Below are positions 33,894-43,257 of a DNA stretch of 60,134 nt, in pieces. The first letter of the stretch is position 1, and each line of letters starts with the position of its first letter. Below the pieces are notes generated by a model. The model saw only the letters and a list, made by a program, of their open reading frames with translations. It made no database searches and had not been told where the DNA came from. Source of the DNA: Galactobacter valiniphilus (lineage in GTDB: Bacteria > Actinomycetota > Actinomycetes > Actinomycetales > Micrococcaceae); NCBI RefSeq assembly GCF_003575975.1, contig NZ_QQXK01000023.1, positions 1 through 60,134 on the forward strand. The letters run 5' to 3'. A program made the translations under genes and the position numbers.

Positions 33894-34877
33894 ATGACTC
33901 AGACGCGCGCCACCTCCCTCCCCGTTCCCCTCGGACTCGCGCTCGCCCTCGTGGCCGGCGCGGCCATGCCGGCCCAGGGCCGCATCAACGGCCAGCTCGG
34001 CCTGTTCCTCGGCAACGGGATGCAGGCGGCGACCATCAGCTTCGGCACGGGCCTGGTCATCATCCTGGCCCTCGCGGCACTGCTGCCCTCGGGCCGCCGC
34101 GGCGTGCGCGTCATCCCCGCAGCCCTGCGCGCCAAGGCCTTCCCTTGGTGGTACCTCTGCGCCGGCGCGATCGGTGCCTACTTCGTGCTGAGCCAGGGCC
34201 TCGTGGTGGGCATCCTGGGCATCGCGGTCTTCACGGTCGCCAATGTCACGGGCCAGACGGTCGGATCAATGATCGTCGACGGCACGGGCTTCGGGCCGGG
34301 CGGCAAACGCCCCATCACCGGCCTGCGCGTCATCGCCGCGATCATCATGCTCGGCGCCGTGCTCTGGGCGGTCTCGCCGCAGCTCGGCGACGCCGTGGCG
34401 CACCCCGCCGAGCTCCTCCTCCCCATGCTCCTGCCCTTCACGGCCGGCATCCTCAACGGCTTCCAGACCGCCATGAACGGCACCCAGACCCAGCACTACG
34501 GCACCTTCGTCCCGGCCACGATCTTCAACTTTGCCGTGGGCTTCGGCGTCCTCGCCATTGCGCTGGCCGTGCAAGCCGCCCCCGCCGGGGTCTCCTGGAA
34601 CCTCCCGGGGGAGCCCTGGTACTACCTCGGCGGAGCGTGCGGCGTCGTCTTCATCTCGCTCGCCGCGTACCTGGCCAAGCACCTCGGCGTGCTGCTCACG
34701 AGCCTCGGCATGATCGCGGGGCAGCTGCTCGGTTCCCTCGCGCTGGATGCCGTGTGGCCCATGGGGAACGCCGGCGTACACCTCGCCACGGTGCTCGGTT
34801 CCGTCCTGGCGATCGGCGCCGTGGCGCTCGCCTCGGTGCAGCCGGGCGCCCGCCTACCGTGGGAGAAGCGCGGCTGA
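33894..34877 (+). CDS. DMT family transporter of the YdcZ (DUF606) type, duplicated
   Basis: This encodes 327 residues with about ten hydrophobic segments in two similar halves. Each half has the DUF606 pattern (AAMPAQGRINGQLG and FTAGILNGFQTAMNGTQTQHYG; FGTGLVIILALAAL and FNFAVGFGVLAIAL), so it is a fusion of two 5-TM units. YdcZ relatives are thought to export small molecules; substrate unknown. It precedes an NCS1 permease but a 102-bp gap with the interspersed motif separates them. Confidence 0.88.
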   Translation: MTQTRATSLPVPLGLALALVAGAAMPAQGRINGQLGLFLGNGMQAATISFGTGLVIILALAALLPSGRRGVRVIPAALRAKAFPWWYLCAGAIGAYFVLSQGLVVGILGIAVFTVANVTGQTVGSMIVDGTGFGPGGKRPITGLRVIAAIIMLGAVLWAVSPQLGDAVAHPAELLLPMLLPFTAGILNGFQTAMNGTQTQHYGTFVPATIFNFAVGFGVLAIALAVQAAPAGVSWNLPGEPWYYLGGACGVVFISLAAYLAKHLGVLLTSLGMIAGQLLGSLALDAVWPMGNAGVHLATVLGSVLAIGAVALASVQPGARLPWEKRG

Positions 34878-34979
34878 ACCCGCCCGCCCGCGCGAGCGCG
34901 CGCCGTCGGGCCCTTCCCAGCGTGCTCCCAGGATGTGAGGATGAGGCGGTCACACCCGCCCGCCCCGCAGGAGGTCGCC

Positions 34980-36440
34980 TTGTCCTCGCCAGCCCCCACC
35001 TCGCGCAGCCGCCTCATCGAGACGGCTGGCATCGAGATCATCCCCGAGTCGGCGCGCACGGCCACGCCGCGCCAGCTCTTCTGGCCGTGGTTTGCCGCCA
35101 ACGTGTCGGTCTTCGGTATGAGCTACGGCGCGTTCGTGCTCGGCTTCGGCATCTCCTTCTGGCAGGCCACGGTGGTGAGCATCGTCGGCATCGTTATTTC
35201 GTTCGCCCTGTGCGGGCTCGTGGCGATCGCCGGCAAGCGCGGTTCGGCGCCGACCATGGTGCTTTCCCGAGCGGCCTTCGGCGTGGAGGGAAACAAGGTG
35301 CCAGGCGTCGTCTCCTGGCTTGTTTCGATCGGCTGGGAGACCTCGCTGGCCATCACGGCCGTGCTCGCGACCTCCACCATCTTTGAGCGGCTGGGGCTGG
35401 ACGGCGGCACGGGCACCAAGCTCGTCGCCACGATCGTGGTGGCCGCGCTCATCGTGGGCGCCTCGGTGCTCGGCTATCACACGATCATGAAGCTGCAGTC
35501 TTGGCTCACGTGGATCACGGGCGCCATCACCGTGCTGTACCTCTTCATGGCGCTGCCGCACGTCGACTTCTCTGCCGTCGGCGCCGTGCCCAACGGCTCG
35601 GCCGCGCACATGATCGGCGCGCTCGTCATGGTGATGACGGGCTTCGGGCTCGGGTGGATCAACATCGCCGCCGACTGGTCGCGCTATCAGCACCGCAACG
35701 CCTCCGACGCCTCGATCGTCGCGTGGAACACCATCGGCGGCGCCGCGGCACCCATCATCCTGGTGATCGTCGGCCTGCTGCTCGCGGCCTCCGATGCCGA
35801 CTTCGCCGCCAACGTGGGAGGCGACCCCGTGGGTGCGCTCGCGAGCATCCTGCCCACGGGCATCCTCATCCCGTTCCTCATCACGGCGATCCTGGCGCTC
35901 GTCTCGGGCGCCGTGCTCGGCATCTACTCCTCCGGCCTGACCCTGCTCAGCCTCGGCATCAAGGTGCCGCGCCCCGCCGCCGCCGGCATCGACGGGTTGA
36001 TCCTGACCGTTGGCACGCTCTTCGTGGTGTTCGTGGCGCAGGACTTCATCGGCCCGTTCCAGTCCTTCCTCATCACGCTCGGCGTGCCGCTGGCCTCGTG
36101 GGCCGGCCTCCTCATCGCGGACGTGCTGCGCCGCCGCAAGCCCTACGCGGAGGAGGAGCTCTTCGACAAGCGCGGGCGCTACGGCTCCTGGGACGCCGTG
36201 AGCATCGTGACGCTCATCGTGACCTCCGTGATCGGCTGGGGCCTGGTCGTCAACACCTTCGCCGAGGCCGCCGCCTGGAACAACTGGCAGGGCTACCTCC
36301 TCGGCCCGCTCGGCCTCGGCGGGCGCGAGGGCGATTGGGCCTACGCCAACCTCGGCGTGCTGTTGGCGCTTGTGCTCTCCTTCCTGGTCGGCTACTTCGT
36401 GCGCGCGCCCAAGATCGCCGCGCAGGAGGCCAAGGGGTGA
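34980..36440 (+). CDS. NCS1 family cytosine/purine permease (CodB-like)
   Basis: This encodes 486 residues from a TTG at 34980: a perfect AGGAGG at 34969-34974 lies five bases upstream, and no ATG or GTG is as well placed. About 12 hydrophobic segments carry the NCS1 signatures FWPWFAANVSVFGMSYGAFVLGFGISFWQAT, SRAAFGVEGNKVPGVVSWLVSIGWET and GFGLGWINIAADWSRYQ. These transport nucleobases, hydantoins, allantoin or thiamin-type compounds with H+ or Na+. The next gene is a cysteine hydrolase overlapping by four bases, so the pair may import and hydrolyse a nitrogenous compound. Confidence 0.9.
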   Translation: MSSPAPTSRSRLIETAGIEIIPESARTATPRQLFWPWFAANVSVFGMSYGAFVLGFGISFWQATVVSIVGIVISFALCGLVAIAGKRGSAPTMVLSRAAFGVEGNKVPGVVSWLVSIGWETSLAITAVLATSTIFERLGLDGGTGTKLVATIVVAALIVGASVLGYHTIMKLQSWLTWITGAITVLYLFMALPHVDFSAVGAVPNGSAAHMIGALVMVMTGFGLGWINIAADWSRYQHRNASDASIVAWNTIGGAAAPIILVIVGLLLAASDADFAANVGGDPVGALASILPTGILIPFLITAILALVSGAVLGIYSSGLTLLSLGIKVPRPAAAGIDGLILTVGTLFVVFVAQDFIGPFQSFLITLGVPLASWAGLLIADVLRRRKPYAEEELFDKRGRYGSWDAVSIVTLIVTSVIGWGLVVNTFAEAAAWNNWQGYLLGPLGLGGREGDWAYANLGVLLALVLSFLVGYFVRAPKIAAQEAKG

Positions 36441-37009
36441 GCAGCGAGCCGTGGCTCGTGGTGATCGACCCGCAGGTGATCTTCGCCGACCCGTCCTCCG
36501 ACTGGGCCTCGCCCGAGTTTGAGGCCGCGGCGGACGTCATCGAGCCCCTGCTGCCGGCGTTTGGGGACCGCGTGCTCGTGACGCGCTGGCTGCCCACCGC
36601 CTCCCGCGAGGGCTCGTGGGGCGAGTACTTCGCGGCCTGGCCGTTCGCCGACGTCCCGGCCGAGGACCGGCTCTACGACCTGGTGTCCCGGGCTGCCACG
36701 TGATCGCCGCACCCCACCCTGGACCGGCCGACCTTCGGCAAGTGGGGCCCCGAGGTCGTTGAGCGGGTGGGGGAGAACCCCCGCCTGGTTCTGACCGGGG
36801 TGTCCACGGATTGCTGCGTGCTCTCCACGGCGCTGGCCGCGGCCGACGGCGGCGCCTGGGCGAGCGTCGTCTCCGACGGCTGCGCCGCCTCTACGCCCCA
36901 GAACGGCGCGGCGGCGCTGCACGTCATGGGGCTCTACCCGCCGCAGCTGCGCGTGCTCGACTCGGCCGCGCTCCTCGCGGAGCTCGCTCCGCCGGGGGCG
37001 GCCGGCTGA
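36437..37009 (+). pseudogene. Isochorismatase-like cysteine hydrolase interrupted by a stop
   Basis: The GTG at 36437 overlaps the NCS1 stop (GTGA). WLVVIDPQVIFADPSSDWASPEF holds the catalytic Asp, PTFGKWGPEVV the Lys, and VLTGVSTDCCVLSTALAAADGG the Cys. The frame carries a TGA at 36701-36703. The sequence is best restored by adding one C after 36696 and removing one C in the run at 36712-36715, giving AHVIAAPTLDRPTFGKW; read literally a stop truncates it at residue 88. Upstream and downstream parts are in the same frame, so the two changes compensate. A complete protein would be about 190 residues. Confidence 0.8.
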
Positions 37010-37020
37010 CTCCCCGGTGG

Positions 37021-37059
37021 TTGCACTTTTCCCCGCGTATCGAGCGGGGAAAAGTGCAA
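37021..37059. terminator. Hairpin terminator between convergent genes
   Basis: TTGCACTTTTCCCCGC (37021-37036) pairs perfectly with 37044-37059 around a 7-base loop. Each strand carries a U-rich run inside the stem. It separates the cysteine hydrolase remnant from the AAA+ ATPase gene. Confidence 0.78.
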
Positions 37060-37090
37060 TGGCCGGGGAACGACGGAGCGCGGCCGGTGG

Positions 37091-38854
37091 CTAGCGCGGC
37101 TCGGGTCGGTCGCCGCTTGCCTCGTCCTCCCCGGCCAGGAAAGCGTCGAGGGTGGGCTCGCCGTGGTCACCTGCCGGCGCAACGCCGTAGCCCGCGTAGC
37201 CACGCGGCATAAACGTGACCCGCGGATCCGGGCCGCCACTCACGAAGCCAAAGTCCTCGCCGGATTCCTGGTCGAAGACGTCGGAGTCCTCCGGCTGGGG
37301 ATCGGAGCCGAGCAGGCGCCGCGTGAGCGTGGCCGCCGCGTCAAGCAGCGACTCGAGCGCGGCGTCGAGGTGATCGTCCCCGAGCCGCTCGCGGCGCTCG
37401 GCCGCCAAGAGCACGGCGCGGCGCATGAGCTCCTTGGCGAAGGAACCAGTGGTGCCCTCGGCGGCCTCGGCCGCCTGATCCAGCGCGGCGTCGCTGAAGC
37501 CGAGATCCCGCGCGTACATGCCGAAGAGCCGTCGCCGCTCGGCGAGGGCCGGCAGGCCGATCTCCACCGCGAGGTCCACGCGGCCCGGCCGCTGGGCCAG
37601 CGCGCGTTCCAAGACGTTGACGCGGTTGGTCGTCATGATGAACGCGACGTCGGCGTCGCCGTCGAGGCCGTCCAGCGCGTCGAGCACCTCGAAGAGCAGC
37701 GGCTGGGGCGTGTGGCCGCGTTGCATCGCGACGAGGTCGATGTCCTCCATGACCACGATGGCCGGCTGGAAGGTCCGCGCCAGGTCCGCCGCCTCGGAGA
37801 TGAGCCCGATCGAGGAGCCCGTGAGCAGCACGGCCGTGGTGCCCTCCGTGACGCTGAGCAGGTGCCGCACCGTGAGGGTCTTGCCCGTGCCGGGAGGCCC
37901 GTAGAGCAAGACGCCGCGCTTGAGATGCTGCCCGGCCTCGAGGAGTTCCTCGCGGTGCTCGGCGATGCCCACCACGTGGCGGCTCACCTCCTCCAGGACG
38001 CCCTCGGGCAGGATGACGTCCTCCGCCCAGACCTGCGGGCGCTCCACGAAGGTGGCGCCGGCCGAGCCGCCGTACTCGTTGTGCTGGAACGAGAGCACGC
38101 GCCCGCGCAGCACCGAGAGCTCGATCATGAGCTCCGTGAGCCGCGACTGGAACGCTGAGGCGGCCGCCGTGTGTGCGCAGAGGATCTCCACCTGGGCCTG
38201 CTGCCGGCCGTACTGCGGGTTCGCCCCGCGCACGAGCGCCGCGATGGGGGCGCCCTCGAAGCTCGTGAGCCACACGCCGAACGCGACGACCTGCTCCGTG
38301 GCGTCCGGGCCCGTGGCGCGGAAGGCGTAGTCGACCGGCCCCTCGTCGAAGTTCGACCACGCGCCGGAGGTGAGCAGATCGGTGAACGACTGGTGCTGGC
38401 GCTGCTCGCCGCCCGAAACGCCGATCAGCCGCCCGGAGGCCTCCTCACCGAGCCGGCGCAGCGCGCGGTCCAGGTCCACGAGTCGGTGGTCGCCGAACTG
38501 GGCCACGGCCAACGGCACGCCCGCCGGCGACTGGCCAAGGTGCGCGCCCACGAGCTTGCCGAGCGGCGTGAGCTCGGTCGGCGTGTTGAGGGCGGCGAGT
38601 GCCGTGGCCTGCTCGAGGTAGGCGGCCACAGTCAGCATGATGTCGCGATCGAGCGCCGGTAGCGCACCGCCCGCCGCGCCAGGCGTCGCGCCGGGCACCA
38701 CGCCCGGGGCCGCCTTGCGCTCCGACGCCGCGCCCTGGCTCGCCCCTTCCAGGGTGCCCTCGGCGCCCGCCGTGCTCGCGCCGTCGTGCTTCTTGCCCTT
38801 GTGCTTCTTGCCCACGCCGTTGCCCCGCTTCCCCCGCGGCCGTGCCGCGGGCAT
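37091..38854 (-). CDS. AAA+ family ATPase, BCS1/FtsH-like core, unknown N-terminal domain
   Basis: This encodes 587 residues from the ATG at 38854; the frame is open for 440 codons further upstream but that part is the complement of glyS. Residues 1-65 are Lys/Gly/Ala-rich and disordered. Residues 65-285 form an unrecognised domain. The AAA core follows: Walker A GPPGTGKT (about 318), Walker B IVVMEDID (about 365), sensor 1 FIMTTNR and the arginine-finger region [22 protein letters not shown] instead of DEID is as in BCS1/p97-type ATPases. No membrane segment or protease domain is present, and the substrate is unknown. It is a single gene next to, and divergent from, glyS. Confidence 0.87.
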   Translation of the reverse strand: MPAARPRGKRGNGVGKKHKGKKHDGASTAGAEGTLEGASQGAASERKAAPGVVPGATPGAAGGALPALDRDIMLTVAAYLEQATALAALNTPTELTPLGKLVGAHLGQSPAGVPLAVAQFGDHRLVDLDRALRRLGEEASGRLIGVSGGEQRQHQSFTDLLTSGAWSNFDEGPVDYAFRATGPDATEQVVAFGVWLTSFEGAPIAALVRGANPQYGRQQAQVEILCAHTAAASAFQSRLTELMIELSVLRGRVLSFQHNEYGGSAGATFVERPQVWAEDVILPEGVLEEVSRHVVGIAEHREELLEAGQHLKRGVLLYGPPGTGKTLTVRHLLSVTEGTTAVLLTGSSIGLISEAADLARTFQPAIVVMEDIDLVAMQRGHTPQPLLFEVLDALDGLDGDADVAFIMTTNRVNVLERALAQRPGRVDLAVEIGLPALAERRRLFGMYARDLGFSDAALDQAAEAAEGTTGSFAKELMRRAVLLAAERRERLGDDHLDAALESLLDAAATLTRRLLGSDPQPEDSDVFDQESGEDFGFVSGGPDPRVTFMPRGYAGYGVAPAGDHGEPTLDAFLAGEDEASGDRPEPR

Positions 38855-39004
38855 CAAGAGGTTGAGGATGAGGCGCTCGCCACACCCAGGCTCGACGCTA
38901 CCGGGGCCGCGCCTGGCGCGCGAGGGGCCGGTAGGCTGGTGGCACCCATCTTTCGCGCGGACCGCAGCCGGCGGCCCGCCAAGATTCTTACGGAGTGCAT
39001 TTTC

Positions 39005-40393
39005 ATGGCAGCTGCCACCACCCTCGACAAGGTCATCTCCCTTGCCAAGCGCCGCGGATTCGTTTTCCAGGCGGGTGAAATCTACGGTGGTTCGCGCTCC
39101 GCGTGGGACTACGGACCGCTCGGTGCCGAGCTGAAGGAAAACATCAAGCGCCAGTGGTGGCAGACCTTCGTGCGCGGCCGCGCCGACATGGTGGGCCTGG
39201 ATTCCTCCATCATCCTGCCCTCCGCCGTGTGGGAGGCCTCGGGCCACGTCGCGACCTTCACCGACCCGCTCGTCGAGTGCCTCTCCTGCCACAAGCGCCA
39301 CCGCCAGGATCACCTCCTGGAGGCCTACGAGGCCAAGAAGGGCCACGCGCCCGAGAACGGCATGGCCGACATCGTCTGCCCCGATTGCGGCACCCGCAGC
39401 CAGTGGACCGAGCCGCAGAACTTCTCCGGCCTCATGAAGACCTACCTCGGCCCCGTGGACGACGAGTCCGGGCGCCACTACCTGCGCCCCGAGACAGCCC
39501 AGGGCATCTTCGTGAACTTCGCCAACGTCGTGACCACCGCGCGCAAGAAGCCGCCGTTCGGCATCGGCCAGATCGGCAAGGCCTTCCGCAACGAGATCAC
39601 CCCCGGCAACTTCATCTTCCGCACGCGCGAGTTCGAGCAGATGGAGATCGAGTACTTCACGGCTCCCGAGGACGCGCCCGCCAAGTTCGATCAGTGGGTC
39701 AAGGATTGCTGGGCCTGGTTCGTTGACCTGGGCATCAAGGAAGAGAACATGCGCCAGTTCGACGTCCCGGACGGGGAGCGCGCGCACTACTCGGACCGCA
39801 CCATCGACTTCGAGTACAACTTCGGCTTCGGCGGCGACGGCTGGGGCGAGCTCATGGGTGTTGCCAACCGCACCGACTTCGACCTGAAGTCCCACATCGA
39901 GGCCTCGAAGCAGGACCTGTCCTACTTCGACCAGGCCTCGGGCGAGCGCTACGTCCCCTACGTGATCGAGCCGTCCTTCGGCCTGACGCGCTCCATGATG
40001 GCCTTCCTCGTGGACGCCTACACCGAGGACGAGGCGCCCAACGCCAAGGGCGGCGTGGACGTCCGCACGGTCCTGAAGCTGGATCCGCGCCTGGCCCCGG
40101 TCAAGGCCGCCGTGCTGCCGCTCTCGCGCAACGAGAAGCTCTCCCCGGTCGCCCGCGAGCTCTCCGACAAGCTGGGCAAGCACTGGAACGTCGACTTTGA
40201 CGACGCCGGCGCCATCGGCCGTCGCTACCGCCGCCAGGATGAGATCGGCACGCCGTTCTGCATCACGGTTGACTTCGACACGCTCGAGGACAACGCCGTG
40301 ACTGTGCGCGAGCGCGACACGATGAGCCAGAAGCGCGTGAGCCTGGACAACATCGAGGCGTACCTGGCCGGCAAGCTGCTGGGCGCCGCGTGA
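39005..40393 (+). CDS. glyS: Glycyl-tRNA synthetase (single-chain class II)
   Basis: This encodes 462 residues. It attaches glycine to tRNA-Gly. The class II motifs are [15 protein letters not shown] and [25 protein letters not shown] (motif 2) and [18 protein letters not shown] (motif 3). A zinc-binding insert has [10 protein letters not shown] and CPDCG. The alpha2-type enzyme without separate alpha and beta chains is usual in actinobacteria. GGAG lies 12 bases before the ATG. The next gene, a GNAT, overlaps its stop by four bases. Confidence 0.96.
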   Translation: MAAATTLDKVISLAKRRGFVFQAGEIYGGSRSAWDYGPLGAELKENIKRQWWQTFVRGRADMVGLDSSIILPSAVWEASGHVATFTDPLVECLSCHKRHRQDHLLEAYEAKKGHAPENGMADIVCPDCGTRSQWTEPQNFSGLMKTYLGPVDDESGRHYLRPETAQGIFVNFANVVTTARKKPPFGIGQIGKAFRNEITPGNFIFRTREFEQMEIEYFTAPEDAPAKFDQWVKDCWAWFVDLGIKEENMRQFDVPDGERAHYSDRTIDFEYNFGFGGDGWGELMGVANRTDFDLKSHIEASKQDLSYFDQASGERYVPYVIEPSFGLTRSMMAFLVDAYTEDEAPNAKGGVDVRTVLKLDPRLAPVKAAVLPLSRNEKLSPVARELSDKLGKHWNVDFDDAGAIGRRYRRQDEIGTPFCITVDFDTLEDNAVTVRERDTMSQKRVSLDNIEAYLAGKLLGAA

Positions 40394-41325
40394 GCGACAC
40401 CCTGAGCGGGCTGACCTTCCGCCCCTGGGAGGACGGCGACGACCTGCGCCTCCTCGAGGTGTGGGGCGGCCCGCGCACGCCGCAGGCGCACGAGGACCGC
40501 ACCATGCTGCGGGCGAGCTCGGATGCGCCCTTCGCCCGCTGCATCGTGGCGGAGGACTCCGGCGTGCCGGTCGCGGCCGCCGTGGTCTACTCCTCCTCGC
40601 TGCACCCGCAGCGCTTCTGGTTCTACGCCGAGGTGGCCTCCGGGCTGCGCCGGCGCGGGATCGCCACGGAGCTGCTGCGGCTGCTGCGCCTCGAGCTGCC
40701 CGACGGCGCGGCCCTCAAGGCCCGCTACACGGTGGCCGCCGCGGGCGAGAACCCGGACGCGGAGGGGGCCGACGGCTTCCTGCGCGCCGCCGGCTTCTCC
40801 GATCTGCAGCGCTCGCGTTTGGTGGTCGTGGAGCCCGGTTCCCTGCCGCTGCCGCAGTTCTCCGACGGCGGGCTCACGCTGGACGAGGCGGCGACCGGCT
40901 CGGTGGAGCTCTCCCAGCTCGTGGCCGAGTTCTACAACGCCACGCACGAGTGGGACCCCAGCACCATGACCCTGGGTCTGGCCCAGACCATGCTGCTGGG
41001 CGATCACACGGGGGCCAAGGGTGCAGTGGTGCTGCGGGACAAGCCCAAGGCGGACGGCGGGCGCATCCTGGCCTTTGCCGTCTCCTACGATCCGGCGCGC
41101 CCCGAGGCACCCACCGAGGTGTTCCTCGGCTGGGATCCGGCGCTGGGCCTGCAGGACGCCACCATCGCGACCCGCAGGCTCCTGGGCATGCTGGTGCACC
41201 AGTTCCCCGTGCAGCTCGAGGTCGACGACGCGATGGTCCCGCTGGCCCTCGTGATCGACGAGCTGGGCCCGCAGGAGAAGGCGACGGTCATCGCCACGAG
41301 CGAGATCGTCGCGACCGACGCCTGA
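40390..41325 (+). CDS. GNAT family N-acetyltransferase (two-domain)
   Basis: This encodes 311 residues, GTG start inside the glyS stop (GTGA), so it is translationally coupled to glyS. The N-terminal half has the acetyl-CoA motif [23 protein letters not shown]. The C-terminal half (from about residue 150) looks like a degenerate second GNAT domain, ending [14 protein letters not shown]. Function unknown; the coupling to glyS is common in related genomes by my recollection but not evidence for a shared role. Confidence 0.85.
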   Translation: MSDTLSGLTFRPWEDGDDLRLLEVWGGPRTPQAHEDRTMLRASSDAPFARCIVAEDSGVPVAAAVVYSSSLHPQRFWFYAEVASGLRRRGIATELLRLLRLELPDGAALKARYTVAAAGENPDAEGADGFLRAAGFSDLQRSRLVVVEPGSLPLPQFSDGGLTLDEAATGSVELSQLVAEFYNATHEWDPSTMTLGLAQTMLLGDHTGAKGAVVLRDKPKADGGRILAFAVSYDPARPEAPTEVFLGWDPALGLQDATIATRRLLGMLVHQFPVQLEVDDAMVPLALVIDELGPQEKATVIATSEIVATDA

Positions 41326-41346
41326 GCCTCCGGCACGCAAGAACAC

Positions 41347-41390
41347 CACGACGCCGCGTGGTCACCTCAAGGTGACCACGCGGCGTCGTG
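41347..41390. terminator. Perfect 20-bp hairpin, bidirectional terminator
   Basis: CACGACGCCGCGTGGTCACC (41347-41366) pairs perfectly with 41371-41390 around TCAA. It shares the CACGACG stem base with the hairpins at 20426 and 24116, and lies between convergent genes. Confidence 0.78.
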
Positions 41391-41416
41391 CTGTGTGTGG
41401 GTGAGCACGGGGTGGC

Positions 41417-41807
41417 TCACGCTGTCACTGGCCGCCGACGCTTTCTGCCGCTCGCCACGGCGACGAGTCCCACGGTGGAGCCCAACGCCGCCAGCGCGAA
41501 GCCCGTGAGGAGCAGCCATTCCCCGACCGATCCGCCGCTGGGATTCGAGGCGTACAATTTGCCGTTCCCCTCGGTGAACCACCTGGGTGGAGCGGCGGCT
41601 GCGTTGGACCGTGTCGCTCGTCTGCTTCGTGACCGTGACCTCGGCGCTGGAGTAGCCGGCGGTCGCCTTCTGGATGAGGGGCACCCCAACGGTCGCGGTC
41701 AGGCCCCAGCAGATGAGCGTGAGCACCACGAGGCGCACGAGCTTCTTGCGCCGACCGGGCGGCGGGGCGGTGTTCGGCTGGGTCCGGGTCACCTCGTATA
41801 TGCCCAC
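41417..41807 (-). pseudogene. Small two-helix membrane protein, frameshifted
   Basis: The N-terminal part from ATG 41807 (TRTQPNTAPPPGRRKKLVRLVVLTLICWGLTATVGVPL, one helix) runs to KQTSDTV. The downstream part in another frame (NAAAAPPRWFTEGNGKLYASNPSGGSVGEWLLLTGFALAALGSTVGLVAVASGRKRR, second helix) ends at 41417. A single-base change near 41606-41607 would join them as one protein of about 130 residues with two membrane helices and an outer loop. Read literally the first frame goes on into nonsense through the hairpin to 41367. I do not recognise the family, though the layout resembles DUF3592 proteins. Confidence 0.65.
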
Positions 41808-41876
41808 CAGCGTAACGGTGTTGGCCGACGCGACGGCCGCTCAGCTGGACGGCGGGCGGACCGCCCCCCAACGCCA

Positions 41877-41917
41877 CGCGCCGTCGGGCATTGAACGAAT
41901 CAAGGCCCGACGGCGCG
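41877..41917. repeat. Hairpin formed by two inverted copies of the interspersed motif
   Basis: CGCGCCGTCGGGC (41877-41889) and its complement (41905-41917) form 13-bp arms around 15 bases. It lies downstream of the butanediol dehydrogenase stop and may serve as its terminator. The arm is the same GCGCCGTCGGGC motif found singly in several intergenic regions. Confidence 0.65.
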
Positions 41918-41961
41918 GGTGGGGGTGAGGCGCGTCTGGGCGCCTCGAGCAGGGGAAAGGG

Positions 41962-43038
41962 TCAGAGGCCCTTGCCGCTGGGGGAGACCAGGATCTTCAC
42001 GGCGGTCTCGTTGTGGTTGATGAGGGTGTCGAAGCCCTTGTCGACGATGTCCTCGAGGCCGATCTTGCCCGTGATGAAGGGCTTGAGGTCGATCTTGCCG
42101 GACTCGACGAGCGCGATGGTCTCGGGGTGCGAGTTCACGTAGCCGATGGTGCCGCGGACGTCGATCTCCTTCATGACCAGCTTGTGCATGTCGAAGGAGG
42201 CCTTCTTGCCCCAGATGGACACGATGACGATCACGCCGGTGGGGCGCACGGCGTCCATGAGCGTGTCGAAGACGACCTGCACGGAGGTGCACTCGAAGGC
42301 GACGTCGGCGCCCTTGCCGCCCGTGAGCTTCTTGATCTCGGCGACGACGTCGACCTCGGCCGGGTTCAGCGCGACGTCGGCGACGCCGGCATCCAGGGCC
42401 TTCTGGCGGCGCAGGCCGGAGAGCTCGGAGACGATCACCTTCACGCCGAGGGCGTGCAGGACGGCGGCGGTCAGCTGGCCGATCGGGCCGGCGCCGCCGA
42501 CGATGGCGGTCTGGCCGGCCTTGACGCCCGAGCGCTTCACGGCGTGGTAGGCCACGGACAGCGGCTCGATGAGGGCCGCCTCGTCCAGGGCCACGGAGGA
42601 GTCGATCTTGTGGACCCAGCGGCGCTTGACCACGATGTTCTCGGCGAGCCCGCCGCCGCGGCCGGCCAGGCCGATGAAGTTCATGTCCTCGGAGAGGTGG
42701 TAATCCACCGAGTCCGGGCCCGTGTAGACGTCGTCGCGCAGGATGTAGGGCTCCACGACCACGTGGTCGCCCAGGGCCAGGTCCTCGACGCCTTCGCCGA
42801 GCTCGGAGACGACGCCGGAGAACTCGTGACCCAGGGTCACGGGGGAGTCCTCGCCGGAGATCGGGTGGGGGTGGCCGTGCTCGGGGGCGAAGATGGGGCC
42901 CTCGAGGTATTCGTGCAGATCCGTGCCGCAGATGCCGCACCAGGCGACGTCGATGCGGACCGTGCCGGGCTCGAGCTGCTGGGGGGTGATGTCCTCGATG
43001 CGAATGTCGCCGCGATCGTGGAAACGTGCTGCCTTCAC
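41962..43038 (-). CDS. 2,3-butanediol dehydrogenase (zinc, medium-chain)
   Basis: This encodes 358 residues from a GTG at 43038, preceded by GGAAAGAGG. The zinc site is WCGICGTDLHEYLEGP with PVTLGHEFSGVVSELG, and the cofactor turn is IVGGAGPIGQLTAAVLHALG. The substrate-region segments GPIFAPEHGHPHPISGEDSPVT and FIGLAGRGGGLAENIVV are typical of (R,R)-butanediol dehydrogenases, which interconvert acetoin and 2,3-butanediol with NAD(H). Other polyols remain possible. A palindrome 31 bp upstream may be its operator. Confidence 0.88.
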   Translation of the reverse strand: MKAARFHDRGDIRIEDITPQQLEPGTVRIDVAWCGICGTDLHEYLEGPIFAPEHGHPHPISGEDSPVTLGHEFSGVVSELGEGVEDLALGDHVVVEPYILRDDVYTGPDSVDYHLSEDMNFIGLAGRGGGLAENIVVKRRWVHKIDSSVALDEAALIEPLSVAYHAVKRSGVKAGQTAIVGGAGPIGQLTAAVLHALGVKVIVSELSGLRRQKALDAGVADVALNPAEVDVVAEIKKLTGGKGADVAFECTSVQVVFDTLMDAVRPTGVIVIVSIWGKKASFDMHKLVMKEIDVRGTIGYVNSHPETIALVESGKIDLKPFITGKIGLEDIVDKGFDTLINHNETAVKILVSPSGKGL

Positions 43039-43068
43039 CGTTTTCAACCTCTTTCCAAGGGTGAGTGT

Positions 43069-43086
43069 GTGATCTTCACTGATCAC
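43069..43086. promoter_or_regulatory. Candidate operator for butanediol dehydrogenase
   Basis: GTGATC-TTCACT-GATCAC is a perfect 6-6-6 palindrome just upstream of the GTG start. No dedicated regulator is adjacent. Confidence 0.45.
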
Positions 43087-43257
43087 TGCCCAAGCTATGC
43101 CCGCCGGACAGCAAATGCCCACAAAGGTGATGCTAAATACATTCCGAACCGGTCGGTAGCACTGCCGGCCCTGCTACGCGCGCGACGCGCCCGCGCATAC
43201 ATTGCGCGGAGCAAAGAACGCACGGCACTGGACCCGCCTGCCCCTAGGGTGGAGTCC

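Noticed and set aside
38855-40183. 440-codon upstream extension of the AAA+ ATPase frame
   Set aside because: It is the complement of glyS. The ATPase has a sensible ATG at 38854 and the extension reads as antisense sequence.
42013-43257. 415-codon upstream extension of the YibE/F frame
   Set aside because: It is the complement of the butanediol dehydrogenase gene; the ATG at 43258 fits the first membrane helix.
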